Below are positions 14,590 through 23,347 of a DNA stretch of 32,959 nt, piece after piece. This DNA comes from Intestinimonas sp. (GTDB lineage Bacteria; Bacillota; Clostridia; Oscillospirales; Oscillospiraceae). Location of the stretch: NCBI RefSeq assembly GCF_026169115.1, contig NZ_JAPFEA010000016.1, forward strand, positions 1-32,959, in the 5' to 3' direction. Position 1 is the first letter of the stretch. The number at the start of each line of letters is the position of its first letter. The notes below the pieces were generated by a model. That model had not been told where the DNA came from. It ran no database searches and saw only the letters and a program-made list of their open reading frames with translations. The position numbers were made by a program, and so were the translations under genes.

Positions 14590-16113
14590 ATGCGAGGAGT
14601 AGATACCCGAATTCAGGAGATCCGGCACCGCATCTTTCGGGAAGTGGCCCGGATGGCCTACCATACAGAATGGCCAGTCGACAAGCGGATCGAGGCCCTG
14701 CCCTATAAAATCATTCCCGGCGAGGTGGGCAACTTCCGCAACGACGTATTTCTGGAGCGGGCCATCGTCGGTGAGCGTTTGAGGCTGGCCATGGGTCTGC
14801 CTTACCGCAGTGCGGCGGAGCATGCGCCCCTCTCTGACAACATCGAAGCAGCGGACCGGGCCGAGACCTATTACACCCCGCCCCTCATCAACGTCATCAA
14901 ATTTGCCTGTAACGGGTGCACCGAGAAGCGGGTGCTGGTGACGGAGGGCTGCCAGGGCTGTCTGGCCCACCCCTGTGTGGAGGTCTGCCCCAAGGACGCC
15001 ATCAAGCTGGACCGCTACAATGGCCGGTCTGTGATCGACCAGGAGAAGTGCATCAAGTGTGGCCGCTGCGCCGACGTGTGCGCCTACAACGCCATCATCA
15101 CCCAGGAGCGGCCCTGTGCCGCCGCCTGCGGCATGGATGCCATCCGCACCGATGCCAACGGCAAGGCGGAGATCGATTATGACAAGTGCGTCTCCTGCGG
15201 TATGTGCCTGGTCAACTGCCCCTTCGGCGCCATCGCGGACAAATCCCAGATTTTCCAGGTCATCCGGGCCATTCAGTCCGGCGAGCGGGTCTATGCCGCC
15301 GTGGCCCCCGCCTTCGTGGGACAGTTCGGACCCAAGGTCACCCCCGGAAAGCTCCGCGCCGCCATGAAGCAGCTGGGCTTCGCCGACGTCTTCGAGGTGG
15401 CCATCGGCGCTGACCTGTGCGCCGCCCAGGAGGCCGACGACTTCCTGCGGGAGGTGCCGGAGGAGCTGCCCTTCATGGGGACCTCCTGCTGTCCGGCCTG
15501 GTCGGTGATGGCCAAGAAGCTCTTCCCCGACCACGCCAACTGCATCTCCATGGCCCTCACCCCCATGACCCTCACGGCCCGTCTCATCAAGCATGAGCAT
15601 CCCAACGCCAAGGTGGTCTTCATCGGCCCCTGCGCCGCCAAAAAACTGGAGGCCATGCGCAAGAGCGTCCGCAGCGAGGTGGATTTCGTCCTCACCTTTG
15701 AGGAGATGGCCGGTATCTTTGACGCCAAGCATGTGGATCTGGCCACCATTGAGGAGGACCCCAACGGCGTCAACGACGCCTCCGCCGATGGACGGAATTT
15801 CGCCGTGGCCGGCGGTGTGGCCCAGGCGGTGGTCAACATCATCAAGGAACGTTACCCCGATAGGGAGGTCAAGGTGACCAGCGCCGAGGGCCTTCGGGAG
15901 TGCTACCAGATGCTCAAGGACGCCGTAGCCGGCAAGTATCCCGGCTACCTCTTGGAGGGCATGGCCTGTCCCGGCGGCTGTGTGGCCGGGGCCGGTACCA
16001 TGCAGCCCATCAAGAAGTCCCAGGCCATGGTGGGGATTTATGCCAAGCAGGCCGGCCATAAGATCGCCAGCCAGACCGAGCACATCAAGGAGCTGGATAA
16101 GCTGGTGGACTGA
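14590..16113 (+). CDS. Monomeric [FeFe] hydrogenase
   Basis: A 507-residue iron-sulfur hydrogenase that probably reoxidises reduced ferredoxin with H2 production, or senses H2. An N-terminal ~90-residue region precedes several [4Fe-4S] motifs: CNGC near residue 108, CQGC...CVEVCP, CIKCGRCADVC, a CAAAC segment, and CVSCGMCLVNCP. The H-cluster domain has all three signatures: L1 TSCCPAW (298-304), L2 PCAAKKLE (347-354) and L3 EGMACPGGC (456-464). The Gly before PC in L2 (usually Met in prototypical HydA) and Ala in L1 suggest the group usually called monomeric or group B. It has its own promoter after the lysine operon. AAAGGGA upstream is a weak ribosome site. Maturases HydEFG are not in this window. 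Confidence 0.87.
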   Translation: MRGVDTRIQEIRHRIFREVARMAYHTEWPVDKRIEALPYKIIPGEVGNFRNDVFLERAIVGERLRLAMGLPYRSAAEHAPLSDNIEAADRAETYYTPPLINVIKFACNGCTEKRVLVTEGCQGCLAHPCVEVCPKDAIKLDRYNGRSVIDQEKCIKCGRCADVCAYNAIITQERPCAAACGMDAIRTDANGKAEIDYDKCVSCGMCLVNCPFGAIADKSQIFQVIRAIQSGERVYAAVAPAFVGQFGPKVTPGKLRAAMKQLGFADVFEVAIGADLCAAQEADDFLREVPEELPFMGTSCCPAWSVMAKKLFPDHANCISMALTPMTLTARLIKHEHPNAKVVFIGPCAAKKLEAMRKSVRSEVDFVLTFEEMAGIFDAKHVDLATIEEDPNGVNDASADGRNFAVAGGVAQAVVNIIKERYPDREVKVTSAEGLRECYQMLKDAVAGKYPGYLLEGMACPGGCVAGAGTMQPIKKSQAMVGIYAKQAGHKIASQTEHIKELDKLVD

Positions 16114-16127
16114 TCTCTGCAACAAAA

Positions 16128-16166
16128 AGCGGCGGATACCGGCCCTTGGGACCGGTATCCGCCGCT
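16128..16166 (-). terminator. Terminator facing the ylbJ operon
   Basis: Arms 16129-16142 and 16152-16165 pair perfectly over 14 bases round a nine-base loop, with one more A-T pair outside. The T tract is on the minus strand (complement of the A's at 16124-16128), so it mainly ends transcription from 16223-17676. It also lies just after the hydrogenase stop and may slow convergent transcription. Confidence 0.85.
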
Positions 16167-16222
16167 CAGCTTGTCAAAAAATCTTCTTAGATACAAAAGG
16201 CCGCTGGTCTGGGCCCAATGGG

Positions 16223-16432
16223 TCACAAAACGAAATCCTCATCCCGCAGCCGGGAGAAGTCGGGGGCGTTGGGCCGGGGCGGCACCCGTTTCAGGGGGTC
16301 GTACCGGAAGGAGCGGCAGTGGGAGACGGCGGGCACCACACCCTTTTTCACGCACATGACGGTCTCCTCATCCAGGGGAGCACAGCGGGTGCAGTAGGCA
16401 CACCGGGGTTCGATCTTCTTTTCAAACAGCAT
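16223..16432 (-). CDS. Small cysteine-rich protein, function unknown
   Basis: A 69-residue protein with a CAYCTRC knot near residues 11-17 and two further cysteines (MCVKKG and SHCRSF), a pattern suggesting one metal site. The middle reads RYDPLKRVPPRP and the C-terminus is acidic. I recognise it as a small conserved clostridial protein but know no function. GGGGAG lies eight bases before the ATG at 16432. A longer version starting at 16495 would overlap the ylbJ stop as TAATG; I prefer the shorter one because of the ribosome site and because family members, as I recall, begin MLFEKK. It is co-transcribed with the ylbJ-like gene. Confidence 0.65.
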   Translation of the reverse strand: MLFEKKIEPRCAYCTRCAPLDEETVMCVKKGVVPAVSHCRSFRYDPLKRVPPRPNAPDFSRLRDEDFVL

Positions 16433-16494
16433 AGCAAAGGCTCCCCTCATCTGATGGGTCGGCCACCGGCTGGGCGGGGCTTGACCTAGGAACA

Positions 16495-17676
16495 TTATAC
16501 TACGCCTTTCCGCCTTTTTCTACTGGTTTTTCCCACGGCTGCCGCCGCGGCCAGGAAAAAGAGGAGCCACATGATCCAGGCGGCGGCCAGGGAGAGGGTG
16601 AGGGCAGTGGAAAAATCCACCCCGGCGATCCCCTCCACCTGCTCGGCCAGATAGGCGGACACCGGCTCATTCAGGGGGAACAGCCGCAGGAGCAGATCAA
16701 TGAAAAGGGCGGAGAGCCCCCCGTGGAGGAGCTTGCCGGCGATGTAGGTCTTCACGGAGAGCCCGCTCCCTCCGAGGAAGGAGAGGACCTGACAGTGGAC
16801 GGACAGCCCGGCCCAGCCCAGCAGAAAGGCGGCCATGGACAGCTTTCCCGACAGGGTCCCGGCGCCGGTGAGGGTCCATACTCCGCTGGTGAGCTCAATG
16901 AGACCGGTGAGGAGCCGCTCCGCCCAGGGGGTGGAGAGCCCCAGCGGGGCCAGGAGCCTGCCCAGAATACCGGCCAGGCCGGGCAGAAGACCGGAGAGAA
17001 AGAGCAGCTTGATGACCACCGTGAAGAAGACCACGAATGCGCAGATGTTCAGGGTGGAAAGGAAGGAATTTTTGACGGCGCCGGTAAAGGCTGTGGTGAT
17101 CCGCTCCGCCCCGAAGGTGGGGGAGACCCGCCGCTCCCGGCCCGTTTTTTCCCGCTTGTAGAAGCGGAAGAGGAGCCCGACGCACACCGAGGCCGCCGCG
17201 TGGGCCAGATAGAGGAGGAGGCCCACCTTGCTGCTGGCGAAGACCCCGGCTCCCACCACGCCCAGAATGAAGGCGGGGCCGGAGTTGTTGCAGAAGGCCA
17301 GAAGGCGCTCTGCCTCTGTCTTGGTGCACATCCCCTTTTCATAGAGGGAAAGGGCGGTGCGGGCGCCTACGGGGTATCCCCCCACGAAGCCCAGGACGAA
17401 GGCGGAGGCGCAGACGCCGGGCACATGGAAGAGGGGGCGCATGAGCCCCTCCAGGGCCCGGCCAATGTAGCCGGCCAGTCCCAGGTCCACCACCAGGGAG
17501 GAGAGGACAAAGAAGGGAAAGAGGGAGGGCAGGATCACGTTGCAGCACAGCTGAAGCCCCTCCCGGGCGGCCTCCATGGCCTCCTGGGGCCAAAACATGA
17601 GGGCCAGGGTGGCGCACAGCAGCCCCAGCCCCAGAAAGAGATCCCGCGCCCCCTGGCGGGCGAGCAGCCTGGACAT
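16495..17676 (-). CDS. ylbJ: YlbJ-like sporulation integral membrane protein (nucleoside-recognition/GATE domain)
   Basis: A polytopic membrane protein of 393 residues. Typical YlbJ stretches are visible: LPSLFPFFVLSSLV near residue 50, then MRPLFHVPG, GFVGGYPVGA and CNNSGPAFILG. In Bacillus subtilis YlbJ is made under sigma-E in the mother cell and is needed for sporulation; the transported molecule is unknown. SpmA-type paralogues share the same domain, so YlbJ versus a relative is not fully certain, though the length favours YlbJ. GGAGGTG precedes the ATG at 17676 by a good distance; the GTG and ATG just upstream (17685, 17682) lie too near that site. It is divergent from the metalloprotease gene. 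Confidence 0.8.
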   Translation of the reverse strand: MSRLLARQGARDLFLGLGLLCATLALMFWPQEAMEAAREGLQLCCNVILPSLFPFFVLSSLVVDLGLAGYIGRALEGLMRPLFHVPGVCASAFVLGFVGGYPVGARTALSLYEKGMCTKTEAERLLAFCNNSGPAFILGVVGAGVFASSKVGLLLYLAHAAASVCVGLLFRFYKREKTGRERRVSPTFGAERITTAFTGAVKNSFLSTLNICAFVVFFTVVIKLLFLSGLLPGLAGILGRLLAPLGLSTPWAERLLTGLIELTSGVWTLTGAGTLSGKLSMAAFLLGWAGLSVHCQVLSFLGGSGLSVKTYIAGKLLHGGLSALFIDLLLRLFPLNEPVSAYLAEQVEGIAGVDFSTALTLSLAAAWIMWLLFFLAAAAAVGKTSRKRRKGVV

Positions 17677-17750
17677 GAACATCACCTCCGCTTAAGCTAT
17701 GTGCCATCCAGGCTGTCCTATGCGGAGAAAAAGGGAAGGAGAGGAGCGCC

Positions 17751-18317
17751 GTGGCGGAGGAGCTGCGCCGGGTGGAGACCCCACTGGGGCCCATTGACTA
17801 CCTGCTGACAATAAAGAATGTCAAAAACATCAATCTGCGCATCCGGGCGGACGGCCGGGCGGTGGTTTCCGCGCCCCGGCGGGCCTCCAAGGCCGGGATC
17901 GACCGCTTTGTCCGCAGTCGGGCGGAGTGGGTCCTGGCCCATCAGCGCCGGCAGGAGGAGCGGTCTCCCTTGGTCCCGCCGGAGCGGGAGGCGGCTCTGG
18001 CAGCCCTCACTGCCGCCCTGGAGCGGATGTATCCCCTGGTGGAGCCCCTGGGGGTTAAGCGGCCGGTCCTGAAGGTCCGGTTCATGACCAGCCGGTGGGG
18101 GAGCTGTCACTATACCAAGGGGATCGTCACCCTCAACACCGCTCTGGCGGCGGCAGAGGAGGAGCTGCGGGACTATGTGGCCCTCCATGAGCTGGTCCAC
18201 TTCCTCCATCCCGACCATGGGGAGGGCTTCCATGCCGCCATGGACGCCCTCATGCCGGACTGGCAGACCCGGCGGAGGGCCCTGCGCCGCTATGCTCTGG
18301 AACGTCCGCCTACTTGA
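17751..18317 (+). CDS. YgjP/SprT-type zinc metalloprotease (M48-related)
   Basis: A 188-residue protein of the YgjP-like (former DUF45) family. The zinc motif HELVHFLHPDHGEGFH (about residues 145-160) gives HExxH plus a downstream His. Upstream, SRWGSC is the family signature. The substrate is unknown. The start is GTG at 17751 with a purine-rich site at 17737-17745; no in-frame ATG nearby has such support. It faces away from ylbJ, and a terminator follows right after its stop. Confidence 0.87.
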   Translation: MAEELRRVETPLGPIDYLLTIKNVKNINLRIRADGRAVVSAPRRASKAGIDRFVRSRAEWVLAHQRRQEERSPLVPPEREAALAALTAALERMYPLVEPLGVKRPVLKVRFMTSRWGSCHYTKGIVTLNTALAAAEEELRDYVALHELVHFLHPDHGEGFHAAMDALMPDWQTRRRALRRYALERPPT

Positions 18318-18320
18318 AGA

Positions 18321-18368
18321 AAAGGACCGCCGCTTTGCCTGGGACAGGCAAGCTGAGCGGTCCTTTTT
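18321..18368 (+). terminator. Terminator or attenuator between the metalloprotease gene and yqfC
   Basis: AAAGGACCGC (18321-18330) pairs with GCGGTCCTTT (18357-18366). An inner TTGCCT/AGGCAA stem extends the hairpin, and five T's end at 18368. Only 30 bases separate it from the yqfC start codon. Confidence 0.8.
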
Positions 18369-18398
18369 CATACACATAGCTCCAAAGGGGGAGGCGTC

Positions 18399-18680
18399 AT
18401 GGAGAAAAAGGGCCGCAGGGAGAGCCTGCTGGAAAAGACCGCGGAGGTCTTCGACCTGCCGGGGGACGTGGTGGCGGGGCTGCCCCGGGTGGAGCTGCTG
18501 GGGGACCGTCAGCTGCGGATGGAGAACCACCGGGGTATCCTGGCCTATGGTACCGACGAGATCCATATCAGCGGCGGAAAGCTCGTGATAAAGGTCCGGG
18601 GGAGCGGACTGACCCTGCGGGCCATGAATGCCTCGGAGCTGCTCATCACCGGGGAGATCGCCGGGGTGGATGTGACCTGA
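18399..18680 (+). CDS. yqfC: Sporulation protein YqfC (YabP/YqfC family)
   Basis: A 93-residue protein with the family pattern: a short basic N-terminus, LPGDVVAGLPRVELLGD, ENHRGIL, and a hydrophobic C-terminal strand (LLITGEIAGV). YqfC acts with YqfD in the mother cell during sporulation; its biochemical role is unknown. The next gene is yqfD, the standard partner. GGGGGAGG precedes the ATG at 18399. The CATACACA at 18369-18376 resembles a sigma-E -10 box and would place a start site just ahead of the ribosome site, but I see no matching -35, so this is weak. Confidence 0.9.
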   Translation: MEKKGRRESLLEKTAEVFDLPGDVVAGLPRVELLGDRQLRMENHRGILAYGTDEIHISGGKLVIKVRGSGLTLRAMNASELLITGEIAGVDVT

Positions 18681-18696
18681 GAGCGGGGGAGGAAGT

Positions 18697-19926
18697 ATGC
18701 AGTTTATCGTGAATTTCCTGCGGGGCAGCGTGTGCTTTGCCATCTCAGGCCCCTTCCCGGAGCGGTTTTTGAATTTGTGCGCCCAGAATGGTGTGGGCTT
18801 CTGGGGGCTTGTCTGGCTGGATGCCCAGACCCTGGAGCTGCGGGTATCCCGCCGGGATGCCCGGCGGGTGGGACCGCTGGCGGAGAAGGTGCAGTGTACG
18901 GCCACCGCCCGGGGGCGCAGGGGGATGCCCTTCTTTCTGGCCGGCTTCCGGCGGCGGCACGCCCTTCTGCTGGGCCTGGTCCTCTCTCTGGCGACGGCGG
19001 GCATCCTCTCCCGGTTCATCCTCACCGTGGAGGTCTCGGGCAATGAGACCGTCCCCTCCGCCGTCATTCTGGCCGAGCTCTCCAGGCAGGGGGTCCGGCC
19101 CGGGGTCTATGGTCCGGGCCTGGACCTGCGGCGGAGCAGTCAGGAGGCCCTTCGGCGCATCGAAGGGCTCTCCTGGATGTCTGTGAACCTCCACGGCACC
19201 CGGGCGGAGGTCCTGGTCCGGGAGCGCAGCCCCGCCCCGGAGCCGCTGGACGAGACCACGCCCGCCCACATTGTGGCCGCCGCCGACGGACTTCTGGAGG
19301 ACGTGGAGGTGCTGGAGGGCCAGGCCCTGTTCCGGGAGGGTCAGGCGGTGCTGGCGGGAGAGGTGGTCATCAGCGGGGTGGTGGACCTGAAGGAGCCCCG
19401 GTATGCCACGGTGGACGCCGGGCAGCGACTGGTCCGCGCCCGGGGGAGCGTATGGGCGTCCACCAACCGCACCCTGGAGGCACGTATCCCACTGGAGGCA
19501 CAGACCAAGGTCTACACCGGGGAGACGGAGACCCGCTGGTCCCTCGCCGCCCTGGGCCATACCTTTAATTTTTTTGGAAAGGGTAGTATTTCCACATCGG
19601 GTTATGATAAAATGACTACGACCCACATTCTCACCCTTCCCGGAGGCCGGGAGATGCCCCTGGCCCTGGTGGAGACGGAGTACCGGGCCTACCAGCTCCG
19701 GCCTGCCGCCATTCAGCTGACCGCCGCCCGGTCCCTGCTGGAGGACCGGCTGCTGGAGCGGCTGGATGAGGTCATCGGAGCGGACGGCAGCGTGCTGTCC
19801 ACCGCCTTCTCCGTCCGGGAGGAGGGCGGGATGCTGGCGGTGACCCTGAAGGCCCGGTGCCGGGAGCAGATTGGCCGCGAGGTGACCTTTGACGGCCAAG
19901 TGGGGGAGATCATCCCGGGGGCTTAG
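18697..19926 (+). CDS. yqfD: Sporulation protein YqfD
   Basis: A 409-residue protein. A ~90-residue N-terminal domain is followed by a membrane segment (residues ~89-108, ALLLGLVLSLATAGILSRFI) and a long extracytoplasmic part beginning VEVSGNETV, the POTRA-like opening seen in YqfD. The family is required for efficient sporulation in Bacillus subtilis and is thought to act at the forespore engulfment membranes. GGGGGAGGAAG precedes the ATG. The gap to yqfC is 16 bases, so the two form one unit with phoH probably following. Confidence 0.92.
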   Translation: MQFIVNFLRGSVCFAISGPFPERFLNLCAQNGVGFWGLVWLDAQTLELRVSRRDARRVGPLAEKVQCTATARGRRGMPFFLAGFRRRHALLLGLVLSLATAGILSRFILTVEVSGNETVPSAVILAELSRQGVRPGVYGPGLDLRRSSQEALRRIEGLSWMSVNLHGTRAEVLVRERSPAPEPLDETTPAHIVAAADGLLEDVEVLEGQALFREGQAVLAGEVVISGVVDLKEPRYATVDAGQRLVRARGSVWASTNRTLEARIPLEAQTKVYTGETETRWSLAALGHTFNFFGKGSISTSGYDKMTTTHILTLPGGREMPLALVETEYRAYQLRPAAIQLTAARSLLEDRLLERLDEVIGADGSVLSTAFSVREEGGMLAVTLKARCREQIGREVTFDGQVGEIIPGA

Positions 19927-19964
19927 ACAGAGTAGGCCCGGGGACGTACAAGGAGCGAAGGAAG

Positions 19965-20941
<977 letters not shown>

Positions 20942-20945
<4 letters not shown>

Positions 20946-21421
20946 GGACCTTTGCCCGGTACGGCTACACGGTGGAGCTCGACGAGACCGCCGTCCGGGA
21001 CTGGTACGCCCAGGCGGGGGAATGGGGCTGCACCTGCGGCCATTGCCGGAATTTTCTGGCCCTGGCCCGGCGGCGGCAGCTGCCGGAAGAGCTTTTGGAC
21101 CTGCTGGACAGTCTGTCCCTCCCGCCGGAAAAGGCTACCTACGTCTGCGAGCTCTATCACGCGGACGACTGGCGGGAGAAGGGACTGCTCTATCAGCTCT
21201 CCTGGCGTCTGGCCGGGAAGATCGTGGACCGGCCCGCCGGACCGGACAACGGCGTCGGGTGGGGGCCCCTGGTCAGCCGGCCCTGGGGCGGGCTGATGCT
21301 GGGGCATGAGACCTGCCCGGTGGAGCCGGAGTTTCCCGCTCCCCACTTTGACGTCAGCTGCACCCTGTACCTGCCCTGGACGCTGGACGAGCCCATCGAA
21401 GGACCAAATGAGGAGAATTGA
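20942..21421 (+). CDS. Protein of unknown function with CTCGHC motif, between phoH and ybeY
   Basis: A 159-residue soluble protein I do not recognise by function. Near residue 30 it has CTCGHCRNF, a Cys-x-Cys-x2-Cys motif that could bind metal, with two further cysteines (YVCELYH and GHETCPVEPEF). The C-terminal part contains HFDVSCTLYLPW. There is no signal peptide or membrane segment. The ATG overlaps the phoH stop as ATGA, and ybeY begins one base after its stop, so it is translationally locked into the phoH-ybeY unit. This placement suggests a role near RNA or ribosome maturation, which is inference only. Confidence 0.75.
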
Positions 21422-21422
21422 C

Positions 21423-21929
21423 ATGGCAAAACGGCACTATATCCCCGTCACCGCCGACGTGCCGGGGGTGGGCGAGGGCCAGCGGGCCCTCATCCGCAAG
21501 GTCATCCGCACCGCCCTGGCGGCGGAGGGGGTGGACTTCCCCTGCGAGGTGGATGTGAGCCTCACCGACGACGGGGGCATCCACGAGATCAATTTGGACA
21601 TGCGGCAGGTGGACCGCGCCACCGATGTGCTCAGCTTTCCCGCCTTCGATCTGACGCCGGGGGAGCTGCCTGGGGAGGAGGACGCCGACCCGGCCACCGG
21701 CCTGGTCCCGTTGGGGGACATGGTCATCTCTATGGAGCATGTGGCCGCCCAGGCGAAGGAATACGGCCACTCCAACCGCCGGGAGCTGGCCTATCTGGTG
21801 GTCCACTCCGTCCTCCACCTGCTGGGCTACGACCACCTGGACGAAGGCCCCATGAAGGCTCAAATGCGGGAGCGGGAAGAGGCCATTTTGGAGGAGCTGG
21901 GGATCAGTCGGGGCGCGGGCGGCACGTGA
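21423..21929 (+). CDS. ybeY: Endoribonuclease YbeY (rRNA maturation factor)
   Basis: A 168-residue single-domain zinc protein. The signature HSVLHLLGYDH supplies the three metal-binding histidines, and DVLSFPAFD is the other conserved segment. YbeY takes part in 16S rRNA 3' end maturation and ribosome quality control. I chose the ATG at 21423 (MAKRHY) because GAGGAG (21410-21415) stands seven bases upstream. It follows the unknown gene by one base and precedes era, the usual clostridial order. Confidence 0.95.
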   Translation: MAKRHYIPVTADVPGVGEGQRALIRKVIRTALAAEGVDFPCEVDVSLTDDGGIHEINLDMRQVDRATDVLSFPAFDLTPGELPGEEDADPATGLVPLGDMVISMEHVAAQAKEYGHSNRRELAYLVVHSVLHLLGYDHLDEGPMKAQMREREEAILEELGISRGAGGT

Positions 21930-22004
21930 AGCCGCCGCGCAATGAAACGAAATGACGCCCCCTCAAAGAGGGAGGCAAATGCTCAAGAAAGTTGAGGATC
22001 ACCT

Positions 22005-22901
22005 ATGGAAATCAAAAAATCCGGTATGATAAGTATTGTGGGCCGGCCCAACGTGGGCAAGTCCACCCTCACCAACGCCCTGGTGGGAGAGAAGATCGCC
22101 ATTGTCACCAACAAGCCGCAGACCACCCGGAACCGCATCTGTGCCATCGTCAACCGTGGGGCGTGCCAGTATGTGTTCATGGACACCCCCGGCCTCCACA
22201 AGGCCAGGACCCGCCTGGGAGAGTACATGGTGGGCGTGGTAAAGGAGAGCGTGGCCGACGTGGACGCCGTGCTGCTGCTGGTGGAACCCATCCCCAATGT
22301 GGGGGCGCCCGAAGCCGAGCTCATCGAGCGCATCAAGGCCCTGGGCGTGCCCGCCGTGCTGATTATCAACAAGATCGATACGGTGGAGAAGGAAAAGCTC
22401 CTGGCCGTCATGCAGACCTACCAGGCCGCCCACGACTTCCAGGCCATCGTCCCCATCTCGGCGAAGACCGGCGAGGGGGTGGAGGAGCTGCTGGACCTGC
22501 TGTCCGCCTACCTGCCCGAGGGGCCCCAGCTCTTCCCCGAGGATATGGTCACCGACCAGCCTGAGCGGCAGGTCTGCGCCGAGATCATCCGGGAAAAGCT
22601 CCTCCTCTGTCTGGACAAGGAGATCCCCCACGGCACCGCCGTGGAGCTCACCAAGTTCTCCGAGCGCATCGACAGCGGCATCATCGATATCGACGCCACC
22701 ATCTTCTGCGAAAAGGCCAGCCACAAGGGCATCATCATCGGTAAGGGCGGGGCCATGCTGAAAAAGATCTCCTCCCTGGCCCGGAAGGACATCGAGACCT
22801 TCATGGGAACCAAGGTCTATCTGGAGACCTGGGTGAAGGTCAAAGAAAACTGGCGAGATAATCTGAATTTTATCCACGATGTGGGATACCGGGAGGACTG
22901 A
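22005..22901 (+). CDS. era: GTPase Era
   Basis: A 298-residue ribosome-assembly GTPase with all G motifs: GRPNVGKST (G1), DTPG (G3), NKID (G4), SAK (G5). The C-terminal KH domain with GKGG (about residues 246-249) binds the 16S rRNA 3' end. Length and order are standard. A weak GAGGAT site precedes the ATG. The last 18 codons plus stop recur 233 bases downstream as a 58 bp direct repeat with four changes, three of them synonymous; see the repeat features and findings. Confidence 0.97.
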   Translation: MEIKKSGMISIVGRPNVGKSTLTNALVGEKIAIVTNKPQTTRNRICAIVNRGACQYVFMDTPGLHKARTRLGEYMVGVVKESVADVDAVLLLVEPIPNVGAPEAELIERIKALGVPAVLIINKIDTVEKEKLLAVMQTYQAAHDFQAIVPISAKTGEGVEELLDLLSAYLPEGPQLFPEDMVTDQPERQVCAEIIREKLLLCLDKEIPHGTAVELTKFSERIDSGIIDIDATIFCEKASHKGIIIGKGGAMLKKISSLARKDIETFMGTKVYLETWVKVKENWRDNLNFIHDVGYRED

Positions 22902-22904
22902 CCG
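22847..22904 (+). repeat. era-end direct repeat, copy 1 (functional gene end)
   Basis: This 58 bp segment covers the last codons and stop of era. It is 54/58 identical to 23080-23137. Between the two copies lies a 175 bp multi-hairpin element. Confidence 0.9.
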
Positions 22905-23079
22905 GATACAGACAACACCTGCGGCCGGTTTTCTTGCGCGCGCAAGCGCGCCGCGCCGTCCGGCGCGTCCAAGCGTCCGGGCCGGCGGGCCCGGACCTTG
23001 CCGCAGGGGCAATTCATTTGCCCCGAGGAAGTGAGATAAAATTGGGGGTCCCCACGGGATGGCACATCCCGTAGGGGAG
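22905..23079 (+). mobile_element. Multi-hairpin repeat element, copy E (after era)
   Basis: Four successive hairpins: CGCGCCG/CGGCGCG (22952-22967), a 9 bp stem (22975-22983 with 22988-22996), GGGGCAA/TTGCCCC (23006-23024), and an 8 bp stem plus CCCC/GGGG (23050-23077). Ahead of them is a 14-base palindrome (22933-22946). The same order of hairpins, with a 34-base identical core around 22996-23029 but otherwise different stem sequences, occurs in reverse orientation at 28072-28189. No coding potential. It looks like a small non-autonomous dispersed repeat; no transposase or clear terminal inverted repeat is visible. Confidence 0.65.
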
Positions 23080-23137
23080 AAACTGGCGGGATAATCTGAA
23101 TTTTATCCACGACGTGGGTTACCGGGAGAACTGACCG
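23080..23137 (+). repeat. era-end direct repeat, copy 2 (detached)
   Basis: A second copy of the era 3' end encoding NWRDNLNFIHDVGYREN and a stop, but detached from any gene. Against copy 1 it has four changes: three synonymous third-position changes and one Asp-to-Asn. Confidence 0.9.
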
Positions 23138-23205
23138 AAAAATTTACCGGGCATGACCTAGCCCTGGATCAGGCAACCTAAGCACAAAAGGGGGCCTGAT
23201 GGATC

Positions 23206-23313
23206 GTGGACAGTCAGATGCTTTGGGAACTCTTCCTGGCCACCGGCTTGCCGGAAGCCTATGCCCTCTACCGGCTCCTGCTGGAGACGGAGGAGAGGGA
23301 AAAGACCGCGTAA
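23206..23313 (+). CDS. yqzL: YqzL-like small protein
   Basis: A 35-residue protein, VDSQMLWELFLATGLPEAYA followed by a Leu-rich and acidic end. YqzL of Bacillus subtilis is a very short protein encoded between era and recO, with the same W-x-x-F-x-x-T-G-x-x-x-x-Y pattern visible here as WELFLATGLPEAY. No function is known to me. The start is GTG at 23206 with AAAAGGGGG (23186-23194) about 11 bases upstream; the ATG at 23218 has no site. The gene is too short for most automatic callers. Position and pattern make this call fairly good. Confidence 0.7.
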   Translation: MDSQMLWELFLATGLPEAYALYRLLLETEEREKTA

Positions 23314-23332
23314 GGGCGCACAGCGCCCTTAC
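23310..23332 (+). repeat. Hairpin overlapping the yqzL stop codon
   Basis: GTAAGGGCGC (23310-23319) and GCGCCCTTAC (23323-23332) pair perfectly round a three-base loop. The stem contains the yqzL stop and ends just before the recO ribosome site. There is no T tract. Confidence 0.6.
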
Positions 23333-23347
23333 ATATCAGGTGATGCT

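Noticed and set aside
22905-23079. CRISPR array or integron attC site
   Set aside because: There are no regularly spaced identical repeats and no integrase or cas gene. Hairpins differ in sequence, and only two copies of the element exist in the window.
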